Program-made: the position numbers and the translations under genes
Part shown: one piece after another, positions 42,768 through 52,196 of the stretch
How the letters are laid out: each line of letters begins with the position of its first letter
Position numbering within the stretch: the first letter of the stretch is position 1
DNA from: UMGS1901 sp934122115
GTDB taxonomy: Bacteria; Bacillota; Clostridia; TANB77; CAG-508
Reading direction: 5' to 3'
Assembly: GCA_934122115.1 (NCBI GenBank)
Contig: CAKOVU010000003.1
Coordinates: 1-64,000 of the forward strand
DNA: 64,000 nucleotides
Notes under the pieces: model-generated
The model's input: only the letters and a program-made list of their open reading frames with translations
The model's database searches: none
What the model was told of the DNA's origin: nothing

Positions 42768-43739
42768 ATGAAAAATATAATGATTACTGGTGCCGCTGGT
42801 TTTATAGGAGCAAATTTTGTAGAACTAATGGTAAAAAAATATGGAGATAAATATAATTATATAGTTTATGATAAACTAACTTATGCTGGAAATATTCATA
42901 ATTTAGATAATGTAAAAGATAAAATTACATTTGTACAAGGAGATATATGTGATTTTGATAAAGTAATGGAAACTTACAAAAAATATAATATAGATGGAAT
43001 TGTACATTTTGCTGCAGAATCTCATGTTGATAACAGTATAAAAACTCCATTCATATTTACTCAGACAAATGTATTAGGAACTCATACATTACTTGAAGCT
43101 GCAAAACAATTTTGGGGAGAAGGCAGTCAAAACAAATTTGTTCATGTATCAACAGATGAAGTATTTGGAAGCTTAGGAGAAACAGGATACTTCACAGAAA
43201 CATCACCAATAAAACCTAATTCACCTTATTCAGCATCAAAGGCAAGTTCAGACTTAATTGCATTTGCTTATGCAGAAACATTTAAAATGAATGTAAGTGT
43301 AACAAATTGCTCAAACAATTATGGACCATACCAACATCATGAAAAGTTAATACCACACATGATTAGCTTAGCTTTAAAAGATGAATCATTACCTGTATAC
43401 GGAGAAGGAAATAATATAAGGGATTGGCTATTTGTAGAAGACCATTGCGAAGCAATAGACGAAGTTTTACACAATGGAAGAAAAGGCGAAAGATATTGTA
43501 TTGGTGGACACAATGAAAAAAGAAATATAGACATTGTTAAACTTATACTAAAAAGATTAAACAAACCAGAAACATTAATTACTCATGTGGCAGACAGAAA
43601 AGGACATGATTACAGATATGGAATAGATCCAACTAAAATTCATAATGAATTAGGCTGGTTTCCTAAAACAAAGTTTGAAGATGGAATTGTAAAAACAATA
43701 GATTGGTATGTTAAACATCCAGAATACCTTGCAAAATAA
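42768..43739 (+). CDS. rfbB: dTDP-glucose 4,6-dehydratase
   Basis: 323 residues of extended SDR type: ITGAAGFIGANFVELM (5-20), HFAAESHVDNSI (about 81-92), VSTDEVFGSLGE (about 127), the catalytic YxxxK in YSASKASSDL (about 154) and NNYGPYQHHEKLIP. It makes dTDP-4-keto-6-deoxyglucose. AAGGAG precedes the ATG. With it the four dTDP-rhamnose genes are complete; the 90-base gap upstream shows nothing notable. Confidence 0.97.
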   Translation: MKNIMITGAAGFIGANFVELMVKKYGDKYNYIVYDKLTYAGNIHNLDNVKDKITFVQGDICDFDKVMETYKKYNIDGIVHFAAESHVDNSIKTPFIFTQTNVLGTHTLLEAAKQFWGEGSQNKFVHVSTDEVFGSLGETGYFTETSPIKPNSPYSASKASSDLIAFAYAETFKMNVSVTNCSNNYGPYQHHEKLIPHMISLALKDESLPVYGEGNNIRDWLFVEDHCEAIDEVLHNGRKGERYCIGGHNEKRNIDIVKLILKRLNKPETLITHVADRKGHDYRYGIDPTKIHNELGWFPKTKFEDGIVKTIDWYVKHPEYLAK

Positions 43740-43827
43740 AATATTATAATAAGAGGAAAAATTTGAAAAGTATATTCAAAAAGAGTATTGATAATAATAT
43801 AAGTAATTACCAGCAAGGAGAATGATT

Positions 43828-44733
43828 ATGAATCAAAGAAACTTTACTATAAAATCGGAGTGTGATGGCTTAGAGCTAGATATAACTGTGTTTGAACCAG
43901 AGAACGAAATAAAAGGAATTTTTCAAATATCACATGGCATGGCGGAACATAAAGAACGCTATTATAAATTCATGGAATATTTAACACAGAATGGATATGT
44001 TACGGTTATAAATGACCATAGAGGACATGGAAAAAGTGTAAAAAACAATGATGATTTGGGCTATTTTTATGATAATAGTGCTGAATATATAGTAGAAGAT
44101 TTACATCAAATAACAAAGATAATGAAGGAACAATATCTAAACAAACCTCTTGTGCTATTTGGACATAGTATGGGTTCAATGGTAGTTAGAAAATATATAA
44201 AAAAATATGATGACGATATAGATAAGTTAATTGTTTGTGGTTCGCCAAGTAGAAACAAATATGCAAAGGTAGGATTAAATGTTGCAAAACTTGTAGAAAA
44301 GTTAAAAGGAGAAAAATATAGAAGTAAGTTAATACAAAAACTTGCTTTTGGAAGCTATAGTTCTAAGAAAGAAAAATCTGAAAATTCATGGATTTGTGAT
44401 AATGAAGACACTGTAAATAAATATGATAAAGATGAATTATGCGGATTTATATTTACAGCAAATGGGTTTCAAAACTTATTTGGTTTGATGATAGATATTT
44501 ACGACAAAAATGGCTGGAAGTTAAATAATAAAAATTTACCAATATTGTTCATAGCTGGAAGCAATGATCCTGTTATAATGAATAAAGAAAAATGGCTAGA
44601 AAGCCAATATTTTTTAAAGACTCTGGGCTATAATAATATACAGAATAAACTATATAGTGGCATGAAGCATGAAATATTAAATGAAAAAGAAAGCAATCTT
44701 GTGTATAAAGATATATTAGAATTTATAGAATAA
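43828..44733 (+). CDS. Alpha/beta hydrolase (monoacylglycerol lipase-like)
   Basis: 301 residues with the alpha/beta hydrolase fold: GIFQISHGMAEHKERYYKFM (oxyanion region, about 30-49), GHSMGSMVV (nucleophile Ser, about 112-120), the acid near AGSNDPV and a late His in SGMKHEIL. It resembles lysophospholipases and monoacylglycerol lipases of Firmicutes. The ATG at 43828 stands seven bases after AAGGAG; the in-frame ATG at 43822 is too close to it. It is outside the polysaccharide block and next to a mechanosensitive channel. Confidence 0.9.
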   Translation: MNQRNFTIKSECDGLELDITVFEPENEIKGIFQISHGMAEHKERYYKFMEYLTQNGYVTVINDHRGHGKSVKNNDDLGYFYDNSAEYIVEDLHQITKIMKEQYLNKPLVLFGHSMGSMVVRKYIKKYDDDIDKLIVCGSPSRNKYAKVGLNVAKLVEKLKGEKYRSKLIQKLAFGSYSSKKEKSENSWICDNEDTVNKYDKDELCGFIFTANGFQNLFGLMIDIYDKNGWKLNNKNLPILFIAGSNDPVIMNKEKWLESQYFLKTLGYNNIQNKLYSGMKHEILNEKESNLVYKDILEFIE

Positions 44734-44746
44734 ATTGGAGGAATCT

Positions 44747-45538
44747 ATGCAAGAAAATATTAAAAATATCCTAAATACAAATCTAGCAAAATCAGTAATA
44801 ATCATAATAGTAGCCATGATATTGTACAATATTATGAAAGGTATAGCGGATAAAACTGTAACTGCTACTATGAAGATAGCGAAAAAAGATAGAAAAAAAC
44901 AAAATAGTGTAATAGTGTTTAATAGCATTATGAAATATATTTTTGGAATTGTTGTATTAATACTTTTACTTGAAGTTAATGGGGTAAACGTATCTTCATT
45001 AATTGCTAGTTTGGGAATTGTAGGTATCGTTGTAGGTCTTGCTATTCAAGACGCTCTTAAAGATTTAATTGCAGGAAAAAATATCATATCAGATCATTTT
45101 TTTGAAGCAGGAGATGTAATAAAATACAATGGAATAACTGGGAAAGTGATTTCGCTTGGTTTAAAAACTACAAAAATACAAGACTTAGATACAAATGATA
45201 TCGTATCAATCACAAATAGACACATTGAGCAAGCAGAGAAGGTGTCAGATTGGCTTGGAATTTCTATTCCAGCTCCATATGAAAAAAGTGTAGAAGAAGT
45301 TGAAAGCATAATGCCAGCAATTATTGAAGAAATTAAATCCTTTGAACATGTAAAAGATTGCAGATATATTGGAATAGGAGAATTTGCAGATTCAAGCGTT
45401 ATATATAAGCTTTTAATAACTTGCGCTCCAGAATATAAATTAGGAATAAAAAGACAGGCATTAAGAACTGTAAAAATTGCAATGGACAAGGCAAAAATAT
45501 CAATTCCATATACTCAAATTGATATTCACCAATGTTAG
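44747..45538 (+). CDS. Small-conductance mechanosensitive channel (MscS family)
   Basis: 263 residues. One or two N-terminal membrane segments (about 12-30 and 55-75), the pore helix VSSLIASLGIVGIVVGLAIQDALKDLIAG (about 78-106) and the beta domain DVIKYNGITGKVISLGLKTTKI (about 120-141) identify MscS. It opens under membrane tension and protects against osmotic downshock. GGAGG lies five bases before the ATG at 44747; an upstream in-frame TTG at 44735 contains that signal. Confidence 0.94.
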   Translation: MQENIKNILNTNLAKSVIIIIVAMILYNIMKGIADKTVTATMKIAKKDRKKQNSVIVFNSIMKYIFGIVVLILLLEVNGVNVSSLIASLGIVGIVVGLAIQDALKDLIAGKNIISDHFFEAGDVIKYNGITGKVISLGLKTTKIQDLDTNDIVSITNRHIEQAEKVSDWLGISIPAPYEKSVEEVESIMPAIIEEIKSFEHVKDCRYIGIGEFADSSVIYKLLITCAPEYKLGIKRQALRTVKIAMDKAKISIPYTQIDIHQC

Positions 45539-45556
45539 AGGGGATTACGAAAGAAA

Positions 45557-46612
45557 ATGAAAAGGGAATGTGAAGCAAAAAATAGATTATTATATGTAGA
45601 TATATTAAATATATTGGCATGTATTGCAGTTGTGGCATTACATCAAAATAAGGTAGTACATTATTTTGAAGCTAACCACAGTAGTGAATGGAGCGCTAGC
45701 TTGATTGTGGAATGCTTGTTCTTTTGGGCAGTACCAGTATTTCTGATGATTACAGGCACAACATTAATGCAATATAGAGAAAGATATGATACAAAAACAT
45801 TTTTTTTAAAAAGATTTATTAAGATAGTAATTCCGTTTATATTTTGGGCAATCTTTATGATTGTGTGGAAATATAATACAGGGCTTCTTAGTATTAGTAA
45901 AATATCTATTAAAACAATATTAACTATTTTATTTACAAATGGTGAAGAAACAATATATTACTTTATGTTTGTTATAATTGGTGTTTATCTAACATTGCCT
46001 GTAATATCAGTATTATCAGAAGAAAAATATAGAAAAGTACTTTGGTATGCAGTAATTACATTTTTTATATTTAATTCCGTATTGCCAACGATTTTAGACT
46101 TTTGCCAAATACCATGTAACACATATATGATGATACAATTCACATGGCCAATATTTTACTGCTTATTAGGATTTTTATTGTCACATGAGAATTTTGATAA
46201 AAATACTAGAATTTTAGTATATGTTGCAGCTATAATTTCTATAATTTTCAGATATATAGTAACATATGTATTGTCAACAAAGGAAGGAAAAACAGATCGC
46301 ATTTTATTTCAGTATAGTCAATTTCATGCAGTATTTCTAGCGAGTGCAGTGTTCTTATTTATAAAAAATTTGAAATTTGATAAAATTCAAAAAAGCGAAA
46401 AAATATGCAATATTATATCAAAGATTGCCAGCTGTACATTTGGAATATATTTAATACATATGATAATAAACTATTACGAATTAAAGATTTTCAATATAAA
46501 TATATGGTCTTGGCAATGGAGAACTTTTGGAATAATAAGTACATACGCAATATCATTAGTAATAGTATATATCATAAAGAAAATACCAATATTAAAAAGA
46601 TTGGTACCATAG
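45557..46612 (+). CDS. Acyltransferase 3 family membrane protein
   Basis: 351 residues with about ten membrane segments. The N-terminal RLLYVDILNILACIAVVALHQNKV (with the conserved His) and FFWAVPVFLMITGTTLM are typical of acyltransferase 3 (OafA/WecH-like) proteins that acetylate surface sugars. Its substrate may be one of the polysaccharides encoded nearby, but it is not within either cluster. GAGGGG precedes the ATG by about 20 bases, with AAAGAAAATGAAAA closer, so the start is fairly but not fully certain. Confidence 0.88.
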   Translation: MKRECEAKNRLLYVDILNILACIAVVALHQNKVVHYFEANHSSEWSASLIVECLFFWAVPVFLMITGTTLMQYRERYDTKTFFLKRFIKIVIPFIFWAIFMIVWKYNTGLLSISKISIKTILTILFTNGEETIYYFMFVIIGVYLTLPVISVLSEEKYRKVLWYAVITFFIFNSVLPTILDFCQIPCNTYMMIQFTWPIFYCLLGFLLSHENFDKNTRILVYVAAIISIIFRYIVTYVLSTKEGKTDRILFQYSQFHAVFLASAVFLFIKNLKFDKIQKSEKICNIISKIASCTFGIYLIHMIINYYELKIFNINIWSWQWRTFGIISTYAISLVIVYIIKKIPILKRLVP

Positions 46613-46640
46613 TCATATAAAAATATGGCTATTTTTTATT
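46609..46640 (+). terminator. Terminator of the acyltransferase gene
   Basis: ATAGTCATAT (46609-46618) pairs with ATATGGCTAT (46623-46632) with one wobble, followed by TTTTT. Confidence 0.75.
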
Positions 46641-46707
46641 CAAAAGTAACAATATTATGTAAATTGCAATAATATATATTGTACAATACTATAAAAGGAG
46701 CAATTAC

Positions 46708-47505
46708 ATGAATAGCATAGAAATAACAAGCATAGGAATACTTATTCCATTCCTTGGAACTGCACTTGGGTCTGCTTTTGTATTTTTACTAAAAGACAAA
46801 ATGACAATATTAGTAAAAAAAATCTTACTAGGTTTTTCGGCAGGTGTAATGATAGCGGCGTCAATATGGTCATTATTGATTCCAGCAATAAATATGGCAC
46901 AGGAGCAAGGAAAAGTAGAAGCGTGGGTTCCAGCAAGCTTAGGATTTTCTCTAGGAATAATTTCTTTGATGTATTTAGATAAAAAAGTAGGTAATATAGA
47001 AGAAGCTAGAAATAAGAAAAAAAATCAAACAATAAAAGACAAAGTAAAAAGCACGTCAATGCTAGTGCTTGCTGTGACACTACATAATATACCAGAAGGT
47101 ATGGCTGTAGGTGTTGCATTTGCAGGTCTAATAATAGGAAATGCAGGAATAACAATAGCAGGAGCTTTAGCATTAGCCATAGGAATAGCAATACAAAATA
47201 TCCCTGAAGGGGCAATAATATCAATGCCTTTAAAAAGTGATGGGATGCCTAAAGGAAAAGCCTTCCTTCGAGGTGTGCTGTCGGGAATTGTTGAACCAAT
47301 AGGAGCAATAATTACAGTTCTTTTAACAGAAATCGTAGTTCCAGTATTACCATATTTATTATCATACGCAGCTGGAGCAATGATGTATGTTGTAACATCA
47401 GAGCTTGTACCAGAGATGAGAGAAGGCCCAAAAGCAAATATAGGAACAGTTGGCTTAACACTAGGATTTATAATAATGATGATTCTAGATGTAGCACTAG
47501 GTTAA
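46708..47505 (+). CDS. ZIP family metal transporter
   Basis: 265 residues with eight membrane segments. The metal site lies in helix 4 (VTLHNIPEGMAVGVAFAG, about 129-146) and helix 5 (IGIAIQNIPEGAIISMPL, about 162-179), both with the HN/QNIPEG motif. A cytoplasmic lysine-rich loop (about 100-118) replaces the usual histidine-rich loop. It imports zinc or related divalent metals. AAAGGAG lies ahead of the ATG. Confidence 0.95.
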   Translation: MNSIEITSIGILIPFLGTALGSAFVFLLKDKMTILVKKILLGFSAGVMIAASIWSLLIPAINMAQEQGKVEAWVPASLGFSLGIISLMYLDKKVGNIEEARNKKKNQTIKDKVKSTSMLVLAVTLHNIPEGMAVGVAFAGLIIGNAGITIAGALALAIGIAIQNIPEGAIISMPLKSDGMPKGKAFLRGVLSGIVEPIGAIITVLLTEIVVPVLPYLLSYAAGAMMYVVTSELVPEMREGPKANIGTVGLTLGFIIMMILDVALG

Positions 47506-47513
47506 AAATTTAT

Positions 47514-47551
47514 AAATAACTCTTTTGAATAAAAACAAAAGAGTTATTTTG
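47514..47551 (+). terminator. Terminator of the ZIP transporter gene
   Basis: AAATAACTCTTTTG (47514-47527) pairs with CAAAAGAGTTATTT (47536-47549), a 14-bp perfect stem with an 8-base loop. Confidence 0.88.
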
Positions 47552-47606
47552 TATATACTAAGGATTGTGATATAATATAAAAGTAAAAAATATTTAGGAG
47601 AATGTA

Positions 47607-49172
47607 ATGAAGCTAGAGAATATTAAGATAAGGCAAGATTTAAGTGAAGAAGAGATTGCTAAATATGCATGCAAGAAGAATAGAATTAACTTTAATAGTG
47701 TAAAGCAATATAAAATATTAAAGAAATCGATAGATGCTAGAAATAAAGATGATGTACATTATATTTATTCAATTGAAATTATCACATTGGATGAAATGGA
47801 CAAGCAGGAGAAAAAAGAAACAACTATACCTAAAGTAACGAATATTGAAGAGCCAGTTGCAATAGTTGGTGCTGGCCCTGCAGGCCTATTTTGTGCAATA
47901 ACATTAATCGAAAATGGAGTTAAGCCAATAATAGTAGAGCAAGGCAAAAAAGTGGAAGAAAGAATGAAAGATGTAGCAGAATTTATAAAAAATGGAAAGC
48001 TAAATCCGCTATCTAATGTTCAATTTGGTGAAGGTGGAGCAGGAACATTTTCAGATGGCAAATTAACAACGAATTTGCATAATCCATTGTGCAAAAAGGT
48101 AATAGAAACATTTATAAAATTTGGTGCTCCAAGCGAAATAGGATATATTAATAAACCACATATAGGAACTGATAATCTTGTTAAAATATTACAAAATATA
48201 AGAAAATATCTACTAGACAATGGGGCTGAAATTCTATTCCAAGAAAAAGTAAAAGATTTAGAAATTGAGGAAGATAAAATAAAAGGAATAATTTGTGAAA
48301 GTGGTAAGGAAATTAAAGCAAATACTGTTGTACTAGCAATAGGGCATAGTGCAAGAGATATGTTTGAGACTTTGCATAATAAGAAAATCAGTATGCAAAG
48401 AAAAAATTTTTCGGTAGGCTTAAGAATAGAACAAAAACAAGATATGATAAACAAATCACAATATGGAGAAAAAACAAAATTGAAACTTCCTCCTGCAGAA
48501 TATAAATTAGCATATCATGGAAAAGAAAGAGATTGCTATACCTTTTGTATGTGCCCAGGTGGAAGTGTAATTGCATCTTCAAGCGAAGAAGGTACTATAG
48601 TAACAAATGGAATGAGTAAGTTTGCAAGAGACGGAGAAAATGCCAATAGTGCTATACTTGTAAATGTAACACCAAACGATTTTCCCGGAGATTCGCCGTT
48701 AGCAGGAGTGTATTTCCAAAAGGAATTAGAGGAGAAAGCTTTTAAGTTGGGAGGAGAAAACTATTTTGCACCAATACAAAAAGTAGGAGACTTTTTAAAC
48801 GACAAAAAATCTACCAAGATAGGCAAAGTGAAACCAACGTATTTGCCAGGAGTTACACTTTCTAATTTGCAAGAAATTTTGCCTGATTTTGTTACTGAAA
48901 CTTTAAAAGAAGCATTGGTATATTTTGATAAAAAAATTAAAGGTTTTGCTGACGAAGATAATATTTTAACAGGAGTGGAAACAAGAAGTTCTTCACCAGT
49001 AACAATATTAAGGAATTCAGAAACATTGATGGCTAATGTGGAAGGAATTTATCCGTGCGGGGAAGGTGCTGGGTATGCAGGTGGAATAACATCTGCTGCT
49101 GTAGACGGAATTAAATGTGCAGAAAATATTTTAAAAAGGTTGACTAACGAACAACAAAATAATAAAATATAG
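47607..49172 (+). CDS. FAD-dependent oxidoreductase (uncharacterised dehydrogenase family)
   Basis: 521 residues. A short N-terminal domain (about 1-80) is followed by the FAD-binding motif VAIVGAGPAGLFCAITLIENG (about 88-108), VQFGEGGAGTFSDGKLTT, ALVYFDK and a late GIYPCGEGAGYAGGITSAAVDG (about 480-501). This is a common Firmicutes family annotated as FAD-dependent dehydrogenase, and its substrate is unknown. TAGGAG precedes the ATG. The next gene, ftsZ, begins 94 bases downstream. Confidence 0.9.
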   Translation: MKLENIKIRQDLSEEEIAKYACKKNRINFNSVKQYKILKKSIDARNKDDVHYIYSIEIITLDEMDKQEKKETTIPKVTNIEEPVAIVGAGPAGLFCAITLIENGVKPIIVEQGKKVEERMKDVAEFIKNGKLNPLSNVQFGEGGAGTFSDGKLTTNLHNPLCKKVIETFIKFGAPSEIGYINKPHIGTDNLVKILQNIRKYLLDNGAEILFQEKVKDLEIEEDKIKGIICESGKEIKANTVVLAIGHSARDMFETLHNKKISMQRKNFSVGLRIEQKQDMINKSQYGEKTKLKLPPAEYKLAYHGKERDCYTFCMCPGGSVIASSSEEGTIVTNGMSKFARDGENANSAILVNVTPNDFPGDSPLAGVYFQKELEEKAFKLGGENYFAPIQKVGDFLNDKKSTKIGKVKPTYLPGVTLSNLQEILPDFVTETLKEALVYFDKKIKGFADEDNILTGVETRSSSPVTILRNSETLMANVEGIYPCGEGAGYAGGITSAAVDGIKCAENILKRLTNEQQNNKI

Positions 49173-49266
49173 GCTATAAATAATAAAAAATGTTGATTAA
49201 TACTAAAAAAAGTAGTAATATATATGCAAAAAGAGCATATAGCACAGATGGGAAAGGACGTAAAAT

Positions 49267-50262
49267 ATGATTTATACAGAACAAGAAAATTTAAACAACG
49301 ACTTAGTAAAAATAAAAGTTATTGGCGTAGGTGGAGCTGGAAATAATGCAGTAAATAGAATGATTGATGAGGGAATACAAAATGTACAATTTATTGCAAT
49401 AAATACAGAAGAACAAGCTTTAACACAATCAAAGGCTGATACTCAACTTCATATAGGAAAAAATACAACAAAAGGATTAGGAGCAGGTTCAAATCCTTTA
49501 TTAGGCGAAATGGCAGCAAGAGAAGATGAAGAAAATATAAAGAAATTATTGCTAGGAGCAGATATGGTATTTGTTACAGCTGGAATGGGTGGAGGAACAG
49601 GAACTGGTGCTGCACCTGTAGTATGTGAATTGGCTAAAAATATGGGAATTTTAACAGTTGGAATAGTTACAAAACCATTTGTGTTTGAGGGTAAAAGAAG
49701 AAGAGAAAATGCAGAAAACGGAATTGCAAGAATGAAGAAAAATGTTGATGCATTAATAGTAGTAGAGAATAGTAACCTTATAAAAACTGTATCAAAAGGA
49801 ACTACAATGGTAGATGCATTTAGAGAAGCAGATGGAGTTTTGAAAAAAGGTGTTCAAGGAATTACAGATTTAATCACAATACCAGGTTTTATAAATATAG
49901 ATTTTGCTGATGTTAAAACAATTATGAAAGATAGTGGAGTTGCACATATGGGAATTGGAATTGCAAGCGGAGACCAAAGAGCCATTGAAGCAGCAGAAAA
50001 AGCTATTGATAGCCCACTTTTATCAACATCAATAAATGGTGCTAAAGGATTAATTGTAAATGTTACAGGTGGAATTGATTTAGGATTAAGCGAAGTAAGC
50101 ACTGCAGTAGGATTTATAAAGGAATACTTAGACTCAGAAGCTAATATAATTTTTGGTACAATAGTGGATGAAAGTATTCAACATGATGCAATAATGGTAA
50201 CAGTAATTGCAACCGGAATAGATGAAGAAGAAAATCAAAAAATAATCAAATACAATATATAG
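49267..50262 (+). CDS. ftsZ: FtsZ lacking the C-terminal tail
   Basis: 331 residues. The tubulin-like GTPase core is complete: VIGVGGAGNNAVNRM (18-32), the signature GMGGGTGTGAAP (106-117), RRENAENGIARMK, the T7 synergy loop NIDFADVKTIM and FGTIVDESIQHDAIMVTVIATG. It then ends at EEENQKIIKYNI. The flexible linker and the short conserved C-terminal peptide that binds FtsA, SepF and ZipA-like partners are missing. The stop is followed directly by a terminator, so nothing was cut off by a frameshift. It is not in a dcw cluster, and a second FtsZ elsewhere is possible. Confidence 0.95.
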   Translation: MIYTEQENLNNDLVKIKVIGVGGAGNNAVNRMIDEGIQNVQFIAINTEEQALTQSKADTQLHIGKNTTKGLGAGSNPLLGEMAAREDEENIKKLLLGADMVFVTAGMGGGTGTGAAPVVCELAKNMGILTVGIVTKPFVFEGKRRRENAENGIARMKKNVDALIVVENSNLIKTVSKGTTMVDAFREADGVLKKGVQGITDLITIPGFINIDFADVKTIMKDSGVAHMGIGIASGDQRAIEAAEKAIDSPLLSTSINGAKGLIVNVTGGIDLGLSEVSTAVGFIKEYLDSEANIIFGTIVDESIQHDAIMVTVIATGIDEEENQKIIKYNI

Positions 50263-50263
50263 T

Positions 50264-50297
50264 AAAAAATCCGATAAGTTAAATTATCGGATTTTTT
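50264..50297. terminator. Bidirectional terminator between ftsZ and eno
   Basis: AAAAAATCCGATAA (50264-50277) pairs with TTATCGGATTTTTT (50284-50297). Both flanks form a U-tract in one direction, so it serves the converging ftsZ and eno genes. Confidence 0.9.
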
Positions 50298-50303
50298 AAG
50301 GGC

Positions 50304-51566
50304 TTATTGCAATTCATTTTCTATATTTAATAATCGATTATATTTGGCAACTCGATCCGTTCTACAAGGAGCACCAGATTTTATATATTTGCTATTAGTA
50401 GCTACGGCTAAATCTGCGATAGTAGTGTCTTCTGTTTCACCAGAACGATGCGAGATAACAGTAGTATATCCATGGTCTTTAGCAAAATTAATTACATCAA
50501 GTGTTTCTGTTAAAGTTCCTATTTGATTTGGTTTTATTAAAATACTATTTGCGACCTTTAAACTGATGCCATTTTTTAATCTGTTAATATTTGTTACAAA
50601 TAAGTCATCACCAACAAGCTTTATACTATTTCCTAACTTTTCTGTAAGTTGCTTCCAAGAACTCCAATCTTCTTCAGATAAACCATCTTCAATTGATATA
50701 ATTGGATAATTTTTACATAATTCTTCTAAATAGCTTATCATTTCTTCAGAGGATTTTAATTCTCCAGTTTTCCAGAATAAATATCCGTCCTTATTAGCCT
50801 TTTTAGCCTCATCAAACATCTCGGTAGCGGCTACATCTAAGGCAATCCCAACATCAACACCAGGAATATATCCGGCTTTTCTAATACTGTCTACAATTAA
50901 ATCTAAAGCTTCTTCGTTTGAAGATAAGTTTGGAGCAAAGCCTCCTTCATCACCAACAGCAGTGGAAAGTTTTTTTGAGTTTAATAAGTTTTTTAAAGAA
51001 TGATAAATCTCACTTCCCATTTCTAATTTCTTAGAAAAAGTAGGAGCATTGTAAGGAACAATCATAAATTCCTGAATGCTTAAATTATTATCTGAATGTT
51101 TTCCACCATTTAGTATATTCATCATAGGTGTAGGCAATTGATTACCTTGAAGCCCACCAATATATGAATATAAAGATGTGCCTAAAGAATTACTAGCTGC
51201 TATACAGCATGCTAAAGAAACACCTAATATGGTATTTGCTCCTAAATTGTTTTTATTATCAGTTCCATCTAATTTAATTAATAGCTCATCAATCTTTCTC
51301 TGTTCATATACATTAAAACCAATCAATTTTTTTGCAATTTTTTTAATATTTTCTACAGGAGTCAAAACTCCTTTTCCTCCATATCTACTTGGGTCATTAT
51401 CGCGAAGTTCACATGCTTCAAAGCTTCCAGTGGAAGCACCAGAAGGTACGATGGCTGTCCCACAAAAGCCGCCGTCTGTTATAACTTCAACCTGTACGGT
51501 GGGGTTCCCTCTTGAATCTAAAACTTCCAAACCACTTATAGAACTTATAGCTAAAAAATCTTTCAT
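50304..51566 (-). CDS. eno: Enolase
   Basis: 420 residues. LDSRGNPTVQVEV (about 16-28), SGASTGSFEACELRD, NILNGGKHSDNN, GDEGGFAPN, SIEDGLSEEDW, LVGDDLFVTN, KPNQIGTLTE and SHRSGETEDTTIADLA cover the substrate, magnesium and catalytic Lys regions. It converts 2-phosphoglycerate to phosphoenolpyruvate. The ATG at 51566 stands seven bases after GGAGG; a longer in-frame start at 51584 would include that signal. A single gene facing ftsZ. Confidence 0.98.
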   Translation of the reverse strand: MKDFLAISSISGLEVLDSRGNPTVQVEVITDGGFCGTAIVPSGASTGSFEACELRDNDPSRYGGKGVLTPVENIKKIAKKLIGFNVYEQRKIDELLIKLDGTDNKNNLGANTILGVSLACCIAASNSLGTSLYSYIGGLQGNQLPTPMMNILNGGKHSDNNLSIQEFMIVPYNAPTFSKKLEMGSEIYHSLKNLLNSKKLSTAVGDEGGFAPNLSSNEEALDLIVDSIRKAGYIPGVDVGIALDVAATEMFDEAKKANKDGYLFWKTGELKSSEEMISYLEELCKNYPIISIEDGLSEEDWSSWKQLTEKLGNSIKLVGDDLFVTNINRLKNGISLKVANSILIKPNQIGTLTETLDVINFAKDHGYTTVISHRSGETEDTTIADLAVATNSKYIKSGAPCRTDRVAKYNRLLNIENELQ

Positions 51567-51610
51567 AAATAATCCTCCAATCAAAATTTATTTATATTGT
51601 AACCAAATAT

Positions 51611-51644
51611 AAAAAAAACATTCCAGAGATTAATCTGGAATGCT
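51611..51644 (-). terminator. Terminator of the small secreted protein gene
   Basis: CATTCCAG and CTGGAATG (51619-51642) form the stem, and the As at 51611-51618 give a run of eight Us on the minus strand, just after the gene that ends at 51654. Confidence 0.85.
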
Positions 51645-51653
51645 TAATATTTT

Positions 51654-52073
51654 TTATTTTTCGTCTAAATCTTGTGTTATAGGAGTGTGGTCTTTTCCAT
51701 AATACCAGATTAAACCTATAACTAATACACCCAAAACGCCAATAACTAACCATGTCCAAGCAGTTGCATTCATTCCCATAAATGTATCTTGAGCTGTAGA
51801 TGTTCTTGTTGCAGTGTAGCCATTATTTGTAGTTCTTGCTTCAGCTGTATTTACCATATTTCCGGTTGCATTTTTTATAGTTGAAGCACCTTGTTCTACT
51901 GCAGTACCAGCATCTTTAACAACATTTTCAACAACGTTTGCAGCACCTTGTGTAACATTTTTTACAGCTTGACCAGCTGTATTTAAATCACCATTTGTTG
52001 CAAGTACTTTTGAAAAAGAAAACAAGAGGGTTAAGGCGAAAAATGTACTAAAAGTTAAAAATACTTTTTTCAT
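51654..52073 (-). CDS. Small exported protein with a C-terminal membrane anchor
   Basis: 139 residues, family not recognised. A signal peptide (about 1-25, MKKVFLTFSTFFALTLLFSF) precedes an alanine-, asparagine- and valine-rich stretch with amphipathic repeats (QAVKNVTQGAANVVENVVKDAG, AVEQGASTIKNATGNMV; about 34-72). It ends with one membrane segment (about 106-126) and a charged tail (KDHTPITQDLDEK). AGGAGG precedes the ATG. Its design matches that of the next gene (52197-52520), and both have their own terminators. The function is unknown; a cell-surface or stress role is only a guess. Confidence 0.8.
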   Translation of the reverse strand: MKKVFLTFSTFFALTLLFSFSKVLATNGDLNTAGQAVKNVTQGAANVVENVVKDAGTAVEQGASTIKNATGNMVNTAEARTTNNGYTATRTSTAQDTFMGMNATAWTWLVIGVLGVLVIGLIWYYGKDHTPITQDLDEK

Positions 52074-52144
52074 GTGAACCTCCTAAAAAAATATCATTAT
52101 TATTATTAGACATAAAAATATAAAATATACAATAAAAAAATGGA

Positions 52145-52182
52145 AGAAAAAAATAAACCTTAAATTAATAAGGTTTATTTTG
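52145..52182 (-). terminator. Terminator of the second small exported protein gene
   Basis: AAATAAACCTT (52151-52161) pairs with AAGGTTTATTT (52170-52180), and the A-run at 52146-52153 provides a U-tract on the minus strand. Confidence 0.8.
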
Positions 52183-52196
52183 TAAATATATAAATT

